Assembly (NCBI GenBank): GCA_964416065.1
Contig: CAYQCL010000032.1
Coordinates: 1 to 24,536 of the forward strand
Length of the DNA: 24,536 nucleotides
Reading direction: 5' to 3'
DNA from: Limiplasma sp964416065
Lineage (GTDB): Bacteria > Bacillota > Clostridia > Christensenellales > Aristaeellaceae
Of the stretch, positions 15,174 through 22,481 are shown one piece after another (the stretch's first letter is position 1; every line of letters begins with the position of its first letter). The notes below the pieces were generated by a model. It saw only the letters and a list, made by a program, of their open reading frames with translations, was not told the origin of the DNA and made no database searches. The position numbers and the translations under genes were made by a program.

Positions 15174-15332
15174 TTATATATATTTGCGCGAGATTGCAAA
15201 AAAGGGAATGGACAAAAGCCCATTCCCTCTATGCACAATGGAAAGAAGCACGCGAAAAACGCGGCTCAATACACAGGGAGGAATGAGCTTTGCAGAGGAC
15301 AACAACACATCATGCGACGGGTCACGGCTCAT
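15174..15332 (-). CDS. Possible 52-codon leader ORF upstream of cysK
   Basis: On the minus strand, an ATG at 15332 follows GAAGGAGGAGGG within 4 nt. It opens a 52-residue frame (MSRDPSHDVLLSSAKLIPPC... ending AISRKYI) whose stop overlaps the cysK ribosome binding site. The frame runs through the leader terminator, so ribosomes translating it would affect that hairpin. It has one cysteine and no run of regulatory codons, so a classic cysteine-sensing leader peptide is not evident. The ribosome binding site could be chance purine-rich sequence. Confidence 0.4.
   Translation of the reverse strand: MSRDPSHDVLLSSAKLIPPCVLSRVFRVLLSIVHRGNGLLSIPFFAISRKYI
15198..15228 (-). terminator. Intrinsic terminator inside the cysK leader
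   Basis: On the minus strand, AGGGAATGG (15228-15220) pairs perfectly with CCATTCCC plus a following T (15211-15203) around an 8-nt loop, directly followed by a T run (complement of 15198-15203). It lies about 40 nt before the cysK start and after its promoter, the usual place for a transcription attenuator. Confidence 0.75.
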
Positions 15333-15338
15333 CCCTCC
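15277..15338 (-). promoter_or_regulatory. Long-range RNA helix in the cysK leader
   Basis: The leader segments GGAGGGATGAGC (15338-15327) and GCTCATTCCTCC (15288-15277) are complementary over 12 nt with a single G-U pair, enclosing 38 nt. The helix would bury the ribosome binding site and ATG of the leader ORF. Together with the terminator downstream, it looks like a riboregulator; I find no convincing T-box or S-box core. Confidence 0.55.
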
Positions 15339-15367
15339 TCCTTCAAAATCATACGAAACCTATGGTC

Positions 15368-15396
15368 ATTATATACAAGCTTCTCTGGGTTGTCAA
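15368..15396 (-). promoter_or_regulatory. SigA-type promoter of cysK
   Basis: On the minus strand, a perfect TTGACA (15396-15391), a 17-bp spacer and a perfect TATAAT (15373-15368). Transcription would begin near 15361, giving a leader of about 200 nt. Confidence 0.85.
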
Positions 15397-15415
15397 CCCC
15401 TTTCGAGAAAAAGAC

Positions 15416-15444
15416 TTGAAAACCCATCGTTTTAATGGTAGTAT
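15416..15444 (+). promoter_or_regulatory. SigA-type promoter of the HD-domain gene
   Basis: TTGAAA (15416-15421), a 17-bp spacer and TAGTAT (15439-15444) precede the start at 15547, leaving a leader of about 95 nt. Its -35 box is 19 bp from that of the divergent cysK promoter. Confidence 0.65.
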
Positions 15445-15546
15445 GACGCCTGGGAGGGAGCGCCGGACAAGGGCGTCAAGGGCGCGATGAAAAACGCCCT
15501 TTCCCTTTCAATCGCTTTGGGTGGAAATCACGAAGGAGGCTTTTTC

Positions 15547-16128
15547 ATGCAATCAAATCTTACCCGCGAGCAGGCGCTTGAGCTGCTCAAAGCCTACAAC
15601 AAGGAGCCCTTTCACATTCAGCACGCCTTGACCGTCGAGGGCGTGATGCGCTGGTACGCAAACGAGCTGGGCTATGGCGAGGACGCGGATTTTTGGGCGA
15701 CCGTCGGCCTTTTACATGATATCGACTTTGAAAACTGGCCAGAGCAGCACTGCGTGAAGGCGCCTGAGCTCCTTCGCAAGGGAAATGTGGGAGAGGACAT
15801 GATTCACGCGATCTGCTCCCATGGCTACGGTATTTGCTGCGACGTCGCGCCTGAGCACGAAATGGAGAAGGTGCTTTTCGCCGCTGACGAGCTGACCGGC
15901 CTGATCGGCGCGGCGGCGCTGATGCGTCCCAGCAAAAGCGTGATGGATATGGAGGCATCCAGCGTTAAGAAGAAGTTCAAGGATAAGAAATTCGCGGCCG
16001 GCTGCTCGCGCGAGGTTATCACCACTGGCGCGCAGCGCTTGGGCTGGGAGTTGAACGATTTGTTTGAAAAGACGATCCTGGCCATGCGTTCCTGCGAGGA
16101 CTCGGTACGGCGGGAGATGGAGGGCTGA
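15547..16128 (+). CDS. HD-domain metal-dependent phosphohydrolase
   Basis: A 193-residue soluble protein of the HD superfamily. The metal ligands are placed as expected: His26 (FHIQHALTVEGVMRW), His57-Asp58 (VGLLHDIDFENW), a further HAICSHGYG about 30 residues later, and the Asp in LFAADELTGLI. Such small HD proteins are usually annotated as hydrolases of unknown substrate, and I cannot refine this. ATG 15547 is chosen over an in-frame upstream ATG at 15487 because AAGGAGG lies 7 nt before it. It is a single-gene unit divergent from cysK. Confidence 0.88.
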   Translation: MQSNLTREQALELLKAYNKEPFHIQHALTVEGVMRWYANELGYGEDADFWATVGLLHDIDFENWPEQHCVKAPELLRKGNVGEDMIHAICSHGYGICCDVAPEHEMEKVLFAADELTGLIGAAALMRPSKSVMDMEASSVKKKFKDKKFAAGCSREVITTGAQRLGWELNDLFEKTILAMRSCEDSVRREMEG

Positions 16129-16147
16129 AAAGGACGGCGACAAAGGA

Positions 16148-16418
16148 TGGGGTGCAGGGGACTTAGACCGCAACCTCAATCGTCATGTAGGGCACTAACC
16201 GTGCCCTACATGACGATTGAGGTTGATATCCTCGCCTTGCCCCCCTTTCGGGCAAGGCCGCACAGTGCGGAGGGTTGCGCGGCCCAAATTTTCAATTTGG
16301 GCCGTGCGATTCCGACAAAAGGCCGGAACAGCGCGACCGCGTTTCGCGGTCGCGTTGCCCCTGCACTTCCCTCCGTCAACCCAGAAGCCTTACGCCGCAG
16401 CGTCTTCCAAGCGAGAGA
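16148..16418. repeat. Cluster of palindromes, copy B
   Basis: The gene-free stretch 16129-16707 contains several strong hairpins: 16172-16224, 16281-16303 (GGCCCAAATT/AATTTGGGCC) and 16332-16354 (CGCGACCGCG/CGCGGTCGCG). It also holds modules shared with copy A on the opposite strand. GGGGTGCAGGGGACT...GCAACCTCAATCGTC (16148-16184) matches 10908-10945. The segment about 16380-16418 matches 11030-11060. The hairpins inside the frame differ between copies, so modules appear to have been exchanged. Confidence 0.75.
16172..16224. repeat. Perfect 24-bp inverted repeat
   Basis: Bases 16172-16195 and 16201-16224 are exact reverse complements separated by a 5-nt loop (TAACC). The outer part (AACCTCAATCGTC) is the module shared with cluster A; the inner part (ATGTAGGGCAC) is unique here. 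A stem this long is much stronger than a normal terminator and has no T tract. Confidence 0.9.
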
Positions 16419-16471
16419 TGTGCCGGCCCAGACGGGTCTGTCATAGAAGGTTCTACAACAGGATCATATAC

Positions 16472-16512
16472 AAAAAAATCCGCTCTCAAGCGTTGCTTGG
16501 AAGCGGATTTTT
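16472..16512. terminator. Repeat-family terminator hairpin (copy B)
   Basis: AAAAATCCGCTCTCAAG (to 16490) pairs with CTTGGAAGCGGATTTTT (16496-16512), with A and T tails on either side, so it could stop transcription in both directions. It closes palindrome cluster B and resembles the hairpin at 11131-11166. Confidence 0.65.
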
Positions 16513-16610
16513 GGAAACCATCTATCCAAAACGGTTTGTGCGGCAGGCCCTCTGGCTTGTAGGCCTTGAAGCCCCATGGAGACTCGGCGGGCCGCTCCGT
16601 TCCCCCCTGG

Positions 16611-16639
16611 TTGAATTTTATGAGAAAAAAGTGTATAGT
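16611..16639 (+). promoter_or_regulatory. Probable SigA-type promoter of rarA
   Basis: TTGAAT (16611-16616), a 17-bp spacer and TATAGT (16634-16639) precede the rarA start at 16708 by about 70 bp. Confidence 0.65.
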
Positions 16640-16707
16640 GTGTAGTGTTCGTTTTTCCCCATTTTCCTTGCTTTTGGCCGGCCCTTGAAGGGCAGGAAAG
16701 GATAGGC

Positions 16708-18039
16708 ATGAACGATTTTCAACAGCAGACCCTTTGGAGCGGCCACGCCACACAGCCGCCCCTTGCGGAGCGCATGCGTCCGCGTACACTTGAGGAGTTC
16801 ATAGGGCAAAAGCACCTGCTGGGCGAGGGACGGCTGCTTCGCCGCGCCATTCAGGCGGATCGGATGCAGAGCAGTATTTTTTGGGGCCCGCCAGGATGCG
16901 GCAAGACCACGCTGGCCTCCATCATCGCCCATATGACGGACAGCGCCTTTGAAAAGCTCAACGCCGTTACCAGCGGCGTGGCAGACGTTCGCAAGGTGCT
17001 CAAGGAGGCCGAGGAACGCCGTACGCGCTATGGCCGCGCGACCTATCTGCTGCTGGACGAGTGTCACCGCTGGTCAAAGGCGCAGAGCGATAGCATTTTA
17101 CCTGCCATTGAGAGCGGTCTCATCCGCTTCATCGGCTCCACGACGGAAAACCCCATGGCCAGCATGACGCCTGCGATTGTCAGCCGATGCCGCGTGTTCC
17201 AATTTGAGCCGCTCGGGACGGACGAGGTGGTTCAGGCGCTCGAGGGTGCGCTGAGGGATAAGGAGCGCGGCTATGGCGGAAGCGACGTCCGGCTGGAGGA
17301 TGGAGCGCTGCGCTACATCGCGAGGGTGGCGGATGGCGATGTGCGCACGGCTCTGGGAGCTTTGGAACTGGCTTATCTCACCACTGAGGAAATATCCGAC
17401 CCCGAAACCGGCAGGCCCTATCGCCTGATCACGCTCTCCGCCGCGCAGGAGAGCGTTCAGAAGCCTGTGGTCAAGCTGGATGAGGATCTATATTATGACA
17501 TGCTCTCCGCGTTTATCAAGAGCATGCGCGGCAGCGACCCCGACGCGGCGCTTCTGTGGTTTAGCCGCATGCTGTATGCGGGCGTGGATCCAAAGCTGAT
17601 CGTGCGCCGCGTCGTGGTGCATGCCAGCGAGGACGTGGGCCTGGCGGATCCAACGGCCATGCTTCAGGCGCAGGCCGCCGTGACCGCGCTGGAATTTGTC
17701 GGCATGCCGGAGGCGCGCATCCCCATCGCTCAGGCAATCATCGCCGTGAGCCTGGCGGAGAAGAGCAACAGCGTCGTCATGGCGATCGACGCGGCCATGG
17801 AAGACGCCAGAAAGGGCAATTTTACCGCTGTCCCGCCGTACCTTCGGGATCAAAGCTATCAGGTGCCACATACGAAAACGCCGCAGTACCTTTATCCGCA
17901 CAACTACCCTGGCCATTTCGTGAAGCAGACCTATATGCCCGAGGGCTATGAGCACAGCGTGTACTACCATCCCAGCGAGCAGGGTCACGAGGCCAAGCTC
18001 AAGGCGCGTCATGAGCGCAGATTCGGAGCCGAGAAATGA
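16708..18039 (+). CDS. rarA: Replication-associated recombination protein A (AAA+ ATPase)
   Basis: A 443-residue AAA+ ATPase of the RarA/MgsA/WRNIP1 family, which acts at stalled replication forks. Visible motifs are PLAERMRPRTLEEFIGQ at the N-terminus, Walker A GPPGCGKTT (60-68), Walker B LLLDECHRW (114-122; Asp117, Glu118), sensor 1 FIGSTTENP, arginine finger SRCRVF and sensor 2 GDVRTALGALE. The MgsA C-terminal tetramerisation region follows, with SAFIKSMRGSDPDAALLWF and the ending YYHPSEQGHEAKLKARHE. AGGAAAGGA supports ATG 16708 over an earlier in-frame start. The stop overlaps the next gene (ATGA). Confidence 0.95.
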   Translation: MNDFQQQTLWSGHATQPPLAERMRPRTLEEFIGQKHLLGEGRLLRRAIQADRMQSSIFWGPPGCGKTTLASIIAHMTDSAFEKLNAVTSGVADVRKVLKEAEERRTRYGRATYLLLDECHRWSKAQSDSILPAIESGLIRFIGSTTENPMASMTPAIVSRCRVFQFEPLGTDEVVQALEGALRDKERGYGGSDVRLEDGALRYIARVADGDVRTALGALELAYLTTEEISDPETGRPYRLITLSAAQESVQKPVVKLDEDLYYDMLSAFIKSMRGSDPDAALLWFSRMLYAGVDPKLIVRRVVVHASEDVGLADPTAMLQAQAAVTALEFVGMPEARIPIAQAIIAVSLAEKSNSVVMAIDAAMEDARKGNFTAVPPYLRDQSYQVPHTKTPQYLYPHNYPGHFVKQTYMPEGYEHSVYYHPSEQGHEAKLKARHERRFGAEK

Positions 18040-18911
18040 GAGAAAAGCCCACGCGTAAGCCTGACGTAAGCAAGGCCACGGCTTATGCCATTGTGGTCAA
18101 CGCGATTCAGATCGCGGTTTTGGCCGCCTTTGTGCTCTATGTGCTCCTGGACGGCCCGCGCGCCAATCAGCAGTCGCTCCTTTTCATCGTCATTCTGGGC
18201 GCGACGCTGGCCGCGTGGGGCGCGATGATCGATATTCAGGAGGCGCTTCAAACGCGGCGCAGAGAGCGCACGATCAACGAGCTGCAAACCGCCAACGAAC
18301 AGATGGACACGCTCAATCTGAAGCTCCGCGCCCAGCGGCATGATTTCCTCAATCATATCCAGGTGGTATATAGTCTGCTTGAGATGGAGGAGTACGCGGA
18401 GGCGACGGCATATCTCGAACGTGTTTACAATGAGCTCAGAGCCGTTTCCCGTGTGATGCGTACCAAGATGACCGCCTTTAACGCGCTCTTACAGGTCAAA
18501 AGCGCCGTGTGCGAGGAACGCGGAATCTCGCTGGAGATGGACATCCGCAGCACGCTTGAGCAGCTGGCCGTTCCGCCGTGGGAGCTGTGCTGCATCATCG
18601 GAAACCTCATGGATAACGCCATGGATGCCGCCATGGAGGCGCCCGACGCGCGTGTCCGTCTGAGCGTGTGCGAGGATCTGCGCGGCTTCACCTTTGTCGT
18701 GTCCAATAACGGCGCGGCCGTGCCCGAGGACATGCGGGAAAGCATCTTTGAACCCGGAATATCCACCAAGGGCGAGGGACACGGTATGGGACTGTGCATC
18801 GTGAGACGGACGCTTGAAGAGTTAGGCGGCACGATCACGCTTGAAGCGGACGGCGGCGAGACGGCCTTTACCGTCATCGTGCCCCGCGCGTCACAGGAGA
18901 CGTCGGCCTGA
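18036..18911 (+). CDS. Orphan membrane sensor histidine kinase, Spo0B/CitA-like dimerisation type
   Basis: A 291-residue protein with two transmembrane helices (about 15-38 and 48-66) and almost no extracytoplasmic loop, so it probably senses within the membrane or cytoplasm. A coiled coil leads to the phospho-acceptor box LRAQRHDFLNHIQV (His102), typical of the Spo0B/CitA/DcuS group. The HATPase domain has the N box NLMDNAMDAA (190-199), FVVSNNG, IFEPGISTK, and the G2 box GEGHGMGLCIVRR (247-258). No response regulator gene lies nearby. The ATG overlaps the rarA stop by 4 nt, so the gene is translated with rarA. In a sporulating host a role feeding a phosphorelay is possible, but that is inference. 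Confidence 0.85.
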   Translation: MREKPTRKPDVSKATAYAIVVNAIQIAVLAAFVLYVLLDGPRANQQSLLFIVILGATLAAWGAMIDIQEALQTRRRERTINELQTANEQMDTLNLKLRAQRHDFLNHIQVVYSLLEMEEYAEATAYLERVYNELRAVSRVMRTKMTAFNALLQVKSAVCEERGISLEMDIRSTLEQLAVPPWELCCIIGNLMDNAMDAAMEAPDARVRLSVCEDLRGFTFVVSNNGAAVPEDMRESIFEPGISTKGEGHGMGLCIVRRTLEELGGTITLEADGGETAFTVIVPRASQETSA

Positions 18912-18920
18912 GCGCAATAC

Positions 18921-18954
18921 AGGAGGGGAGAGCGGGCGCGCCCGCGTGAGCATG
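18921..18954 (+). promoter_or_regulatory. Ribosome binding site with an intervening hairpin
   Basis: AGGAGGGG (18921-18928) lies 23 nt before the flippase ATG at 18952, too far for normal use. Between them, GCGGGCGCGCCCGC (18932-18945) is a perfect palindrome. Folded, it leaves about 9 nt between ribosome binding site and ATG. This decides the start in favour of ATG 18952 over GTG 18946. Confidence 0.5.
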
Positions 18955-20424
18955 GAGCAAACAAGACAGGGCTTTTTGAAAAATATCGTCAGCTTTTCTA
19001 TGGTCACATGGATTTCCTTTGTGCTGGGATTCATCGCATCGCCGATCTCCACGCGTCTGTTCGCGCCGGAGGAGCTGGCGAAGGTCGGGCTGTTCAGCAC
19101 CTATGCCTCGCTGGTTTCTTCGATTTGCTATCTGGGGCTGGATCAGGCGTTTGTGCGCTTCTTCAACGAGCCGCCGGAGGGCATGACGAAGAAGGGGCTC
19201 TTCACCGTATGCATCAGCGCCGCGTTTGCCTTCAGCGTCGTAAGCTCCATCGTGCTTGTCTTTTTCTGGCGGCAGATGAGCGGGGAGATTGTGGGCGCGC
19301 CCGATCCGACGGTCTTTCTTTGCCTGTGCGTCTATAGCTTCAGTCTCGTCGCGTTCCGCTTCCTTTCCCTGTGCTACCGCATGGAAAAAAACGTGTGGCT
19401 GTATACCGTCCAGGGCGTGGTAAACGCGCTTCTGACCAAGATCGCCTATCTGGCGGTGGGGTTCGCGGCCCCCACGGGCAGGGCGGCCCTGATTGCTCTG
19501 ACGGTGCTGACGGCGCTTTTGTCCCTGACGTTTTTGTTTATCCAGCGCAGTCGGTTTGACGGACGCGCGCTTTCTCAGGTAAGCCGACCGGCCGCCAGGG
19601 AGCTCGGTGCGTTCGCGCTGCCGCTGGTACCGCTGAGCGTCCTGATGTGGCTCAATTCTTCCGTCAGCACGCTTTCGCTCAAGCATCTGCTGGGCTATGA
19701 GGCGGCGGGCATCTTCTCCAGCGCGCTGGGCCTCGCCTCGACCATCAACATCATCCAGACCGGCTTTAATACCTATTGGGCGCCCTATGTGCTGGAGAAC
19801 TATCAGACGGACAGCCGCCAGCGCTTCTACACCGTTCATCGGCTCATGGCCTGCATGCTGACGCTGTTCGGGCTTGTAATCGCGCTTTTGCAGGCGCCGG
19901 TATTTCTGCTTCTGGGCCGCAGCTACCGCAGCTCCGTGGTGTTCTTTCCATTCTTGTTCCTCTCACCCATCTGCTACTGTCTGGGAGAGACCACGGGCAT
20001 GGGTATCACGATCTCCAAAAAGACCTATTGGACGACGGTGATCTATCTGTTTTCCTCGTTAAGCAATATCGGATTGTGCTATCTGCTCATTCCACCCATG
20101 GGCATGGCGGGGGCGGCGGTGGCTTCGGCGGTCTCGGCTATTCTGACGCTGCTTTTGCGCACAGCCGTGGGGGAGAAATACTATCGGGCGATTTCCCATT
20201 ATCGCTATCTTGCCTATACCATCGGGCTGATGCTTATGGCCTCGGTCGCAAACCTGCTGCTTTCGGGCATCTGGAAGTACGCGGCGCTCCTTTTCACGCT
20301 GGCGCTGGCCTGCGTGCTGTTCCGAGAGGAAATCCGCACGCTATGGACGACCGCCGCGCAGGTTCTTCGGGCAGGGCTGAACAGGCTCAGACGCGGACGC
20401 CCGCCTCGGGAGGGAAAGTCATGA
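18952..20424 (+). CDS. Polysaccharide flippase (Wzx/MVF-type membrane protein)
   Basis: A 490-residue integral membrane protein with about 12-14 hydrophobic helices. The N-terminal motif (FLKNIVSFSMVTWISFVLGF, then ISTRLFAPEELAKVGLFSTY) is characteristic of the polysaccharide biosynthesis/flippase family (MOP superfamily). A second repeat half begins with RELGAFALPLVPLSVLMWLN and contains KHLLGYEAAGIFSSALGLAS. These proteins move undecaprenyl-linked sugar units across the membrane. The stop overlaps the glycosyltransferase start (ATGA), so both probably serve the same surface glycan. Coupling to rarA and the kinase upstream is positional only. Confidence 0.88.
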   Translation: MEQTRQGFLKNIVSFSMVTWISFVLGFIASPISTRLFAPEELAKVGLFSTYASLVSSICYLGLDQAFVRFFNEPPEGMTKKGLFTVCISAAFAFSVVSSIVLVFFWRQMSGEIVGAPDPTVFLCLCVYSFSLVAFRFLSLCYRMEKNVWLYTVQGVVNALLTKIAYLAVGFAAPTGRAALIALTVLTALLSLTFLFIQRSRFDGRALSQVSRPAARELGAFALPLVPLSVLMWLNSSVSTLSLKHLLGYEAAGIFSSALGLASTINIIQTGFNTYWAPYVLENYQTDSRQRFYTVHRLMACMLTLFGLVIALLQAPVFLLLGRSYRSSVVFFPFLFLSPICYCLGETTGMGITISKKTYWTTVIYLFSSLSNIGLCYLLIPPMGMAGAAVASAVSAILTLLLRTAVGEKYYRAISHYRYLAYTIGLMLMASVANLLLSGIWKYAALLFTLALACVLFREEIRTLWTTAAQVLRAGLNRLRRGRPPREGKS

Positions 20425-21569
20425 GTGAAAAAAAACGCGTCCTGATGCTTGCGGACGCGGACAGCTTCTGGACGCGGCGTTATCTGGAGCATCTGCTGAT
20501 TCCGGAGGGCTATGAGGCCGTCCTCTTCCCGATCTGGGGAAACGGCGGGAAGAACGACGATTTCTACCGCGAGAACGGCGTCACGGTGTATCGCGACCGC
20601 CATACGCTGCCGGTCGTGCGTCACATTCCCCGATTGCGCATGTGGACGCGCGTCGCGCTCAACGCGCGCGACCTAAATGCGCTGGGCCCCTTTGATATCG
20701 TCCACAACCACTACCTTTCCCAGCGGGATTTGGCGCTGGGGGAGGCCGTCGCGCGACGCTTTCACGCGAAGTGGGCGTGCAGCTTTTACGGTAGCGACCT
20801 TCTGCGCGCGAAAAAGGGAGTGCTGAAAAAAATGCGGCCCTATCTGGAGCGCTGCGACTCGATCAGCATACACAGCGAGCTCAACCGCGAGAAACTGAGA
20901 AGCGTTTATGGCGACGCGATCGCCCAAAAGGCGACCCTTTTGTATTTCGGTCAGACGGGATATGGGGATATCGACCGCGCGCGGGAGGCATACACCCGCG
21001 CCCAATGCCGCGCACGGTTTGGCATCGAGGAAAATCGCTTCGTCGTCTGCGTGGGCTACAGCGCTTCCAGAGCGCAACAGCAGCTGGAAGCGGTTGAGGC
21101 CCTCGCGAAGCTTCCGCCCGAGCGCCTGCGTCGCATGACGCTGGTCTTGCAGCAGACCTACGGCCTGAACGATCCCGATTACGTATCCCGCACCCGCGAG
21201 CTGGCCGGAAGGCTTCCGCTGCAAACGGTAACGCTCACGCGGTTCATGGGCCCCGAGGAAAGCGCGATGCTGCGCCTCTCGGCGGACGTGTTTGTCCAGT
21301 CCATCAAGACGGACGCCTTCTCCGCCAGCCTTCAGGAGTACCTTTACGCGGGGGCGTGCGTCCTCAAGGGAGCTTGGCTGGGATATCCGCAGCTGGACGG
21401 TATGGGCATTGCGCTTGCGCAGTTTCAGGACTTTTCCCAGCTGCCCGAGCTCATTGAGCGCGCGATGGACGGCGAGTTGCACGGGCTGGATGCGCAAAAG
21501 CGCGCGCTGTTTCCAAAGCTCTATTCCTGGGAGGCCGTCAGGGACAGCTGGATGAGCCTGTACGCTTAA
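20421..21569 (+). CDS. GT4-like glycosyltransferase
   Basis: A 382-residue cytoplasmic or membrane-associated protein with the GT-B layout. The N-terminal acceptor half has PFDIVHNHYLSQRDLALGEA, WACSFYGSDLLR and CDSISIHSELNREKL. The C-terminal nucleotide-sugar half has FVVCVGYSASRAQQQLEAVE, LVLQQTYG, ADVFVQSIKTDAFSASLQEYLYAGACVL and LYSWEAV. The usual EX7E donor motif reads TDAFSASLQEYLYAG, so donor specificity is unclear. ATG 20421 overlaps the flippase stop by 4 nt, with GGAGGGA 6 nt upstream. It is probably involved in building the glycan that the flippase exports. Confidence 0.82.
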   Translation: MSEKKRVLMLADADSFWTRRYLEHLLIPEGYEAVLFPIWGNGGKNDDFYRENGVTVYRDRHTLPVVRHIPRLRMWTRVALNARDLNALGPFDIVHNHYLSQRDLALGEAVARRFHAKWACSFYGSDLLRAKKGVLKKMRPYLERCDSISIHSELNREKLRSVYGDAIAQKATLLYFGQTGYGDIDRAREAYTRAQCRARFGIEENRFVVCVGYSASRAQQQLEAVEALAKLPPERLRRMTLVLQQTYGLNDPDYVSRTRELAGRLPLQTVTLTRFMGPEESAMLRLSADVFVQSIKTDAFSASLQEYLYAGACVLKGAWLGYPQLDGMGIALAQFQDFSQLPELIERAMDGELHGLDAQKRALFPKLYSWEAVRDSWMSLYA

Positions 21570-21676
21570 GCGCCGCGCTTTACGCCGCCCGTTAAAAGGT
21601 AGTGCCACACATGCGTGCGGATGCACCAACGGTGCCGCTGTCCGACCCGCCTGGGTTTCTGAACTTTTTTCATCAT
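21566..21676 (-). CDS. Possible 36-aa basic peptide
   Basis: On the minus strand, an ATG at 21676 with AAAGGGG about 8 nt upstream opens a 36-codon frame (MMKKVQKPRRVGQRHRWCIR... ending GGVKRGA), very rich in Arg/Lys/His. It lies beyond the sirtuin terminator and overlaps the glycosyltransferase stop by 3 nt. The ribosome-binding-site match is made by the terminator arm, so this may be chance. Confidence 0.2.
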   Translation of the reverse strand: MMKKVQKPRRVGQRHRWCIRTHVWHYLLTGGVKRGA

Positions 21677-21680
21677 GGCG

Positions 21681-21731
21681 AAGGCCCCTTTCGTGTCTTT
21701 CTATCTATAAGACGTGAAAGGGGGCCTTTTT
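21681..21731. terminator. Bidirectional terminator between glycosyltransferase and sirtuin
   Basis: AAGGCCCCTTTCGTGTCTT (21681-21699) pairs with AAGACGTGAAAGGGGGCCTT (21709-21728), with a T run on the plus side. It separates two convergent genes and can serve both. Confidence 0.8.
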
Positions 21732-21752
21732 GGTTGCAAAAATTTGAAATTT

Positions 21753-22481
21753 TTATTCGCCCACAGCCGCCTTGAGCACGCTCGAGATGTTTTGGCGCAG
21801 GATGAGCTGCGCGCGGTTGTCATAGGGCGTCTCGTCGCGGTTGATAAGCACCAGCGGCACACCCTGCCTTCGATAGGTAATCAGCCCCGCCGCCGGATGC
21901 ACCATCAGCGACGTCCCGCCCACGATGAGCAGGTCACAGTTTTCCGCTTCGGTCACGGCCTCATCCAAAACCGCCTCGTTGAGCGGCTCGCCATAAAGGA
22001 CGATGTCGGGCTTCAGCACCCCGCCGCATGCGCAATGAGGCGTACCGGAGGTCTTGAGAACCTCGTCGAGTGAGACGCGCTTTCCGCATCGCAGACAGGT
22101 GTTGGTACGCACCGCGCCGTGCAGCTCGACCACATGCCGGCTGCCGGCCAGCTGGTGCAGCCCGTCGATATTCTGCGTAAGCACCGCGCTGAGAACGCCG
22201 CGCTTTTCCAGACGGGCGAGCGCGTAATGCGCGTCGTTTGGCTTCGCGGCGGGATAGAGCATCACGTTTCTGTAAAAGTCCCAGAAGGAATCCGGATGGT
22301 TGAGAAAATAGCGCAAGGAAAGCATTTCCTCATAGCTGCGTCCCCGCGCGCCGTTGTATAGGCCGTGCGCGCTTCGGAAGTCGGGAATCCCGCTTTCCGT
22401 GCTTACGCCCGCGCCGCCGAAAAACACAATACGCCGCGATTTTTCAAGCAGCTCTCTCAGTTTCAAAAGATCCTCTTCCAA
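21753..22481 (-). CDS. NAD-dependent protein deacylase (sirtuin)
   Basis: A 242-residue sirtuin that removes acyl groups from lysines using NAD. The NAD-binding motif GAGVSTESGIPDFRS spans residues 23-37 and TQNIDGLH 102-109. The catalytic His121 is in VELHGA, and four zinc cysteines are seen (129, 132, 150, 152; CLRCG and HCACGG). GGTSLMVHPAAGL and LINRDETPYD complete the Rossmann fold. The start is an unusual TTG at 22481, supported by GGGAGG 8 nt upstream and by the family's N-terminus. It is a stand-alone gene ending at the shared terminator. The length is normal for a bacterial CobB/SrtN-type enzyme. Confidence 0.93.
   Translation of the reverse strand: MEEDLLKLRELLEKSRRIVFFGGAGVSTESGIPDFRSAHGLYNGARGRSYEEMLSLRYFLNHPDSFWDFYRNVMLYPAAKPNDAHYALARLEKRGVLSAVLTQNIDGLHQLAGSRHVVELHGAVRTNTCLRCGKRVSLDEVLKTSGTPHCACGGVLKPDIVLYGEPLNEAVLDEAVTEAENCDLLIVGGTSLMVHPAAGLITYRRQGVPLVLINRDETPYDNRAQLILRQNISSVLKAAVGE

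Noticed and set aside
15160..15361. T-box riboswitch before cysK
   Set aside because: The nearest match to the T-box core (TTGAGCCGCG near 15260) lacks the conserved TGGNACC, and I could not build a stem I with a specifier loop.
15487..15546. Earlier start for the HD-domain gene at ATG 15487
   Set aside because: There is no ribosome binding site before it, while AAGGAGG lies at the right distance from ATG 15547, and the extra residues do not match the family.
18874..19839. Minus-strand open frame of 321 codons opposite the flippase
   Set aside because: The composition is Arg/Gln/His-rich without a domain, and the plus strand encodes a clear membrane protein.
20673..21629. Minus-strand open frame of 318 codons opposite the glycosyltransferase
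   Set aside because: It is an antisense shadow with no family motif or ribosome binding site.
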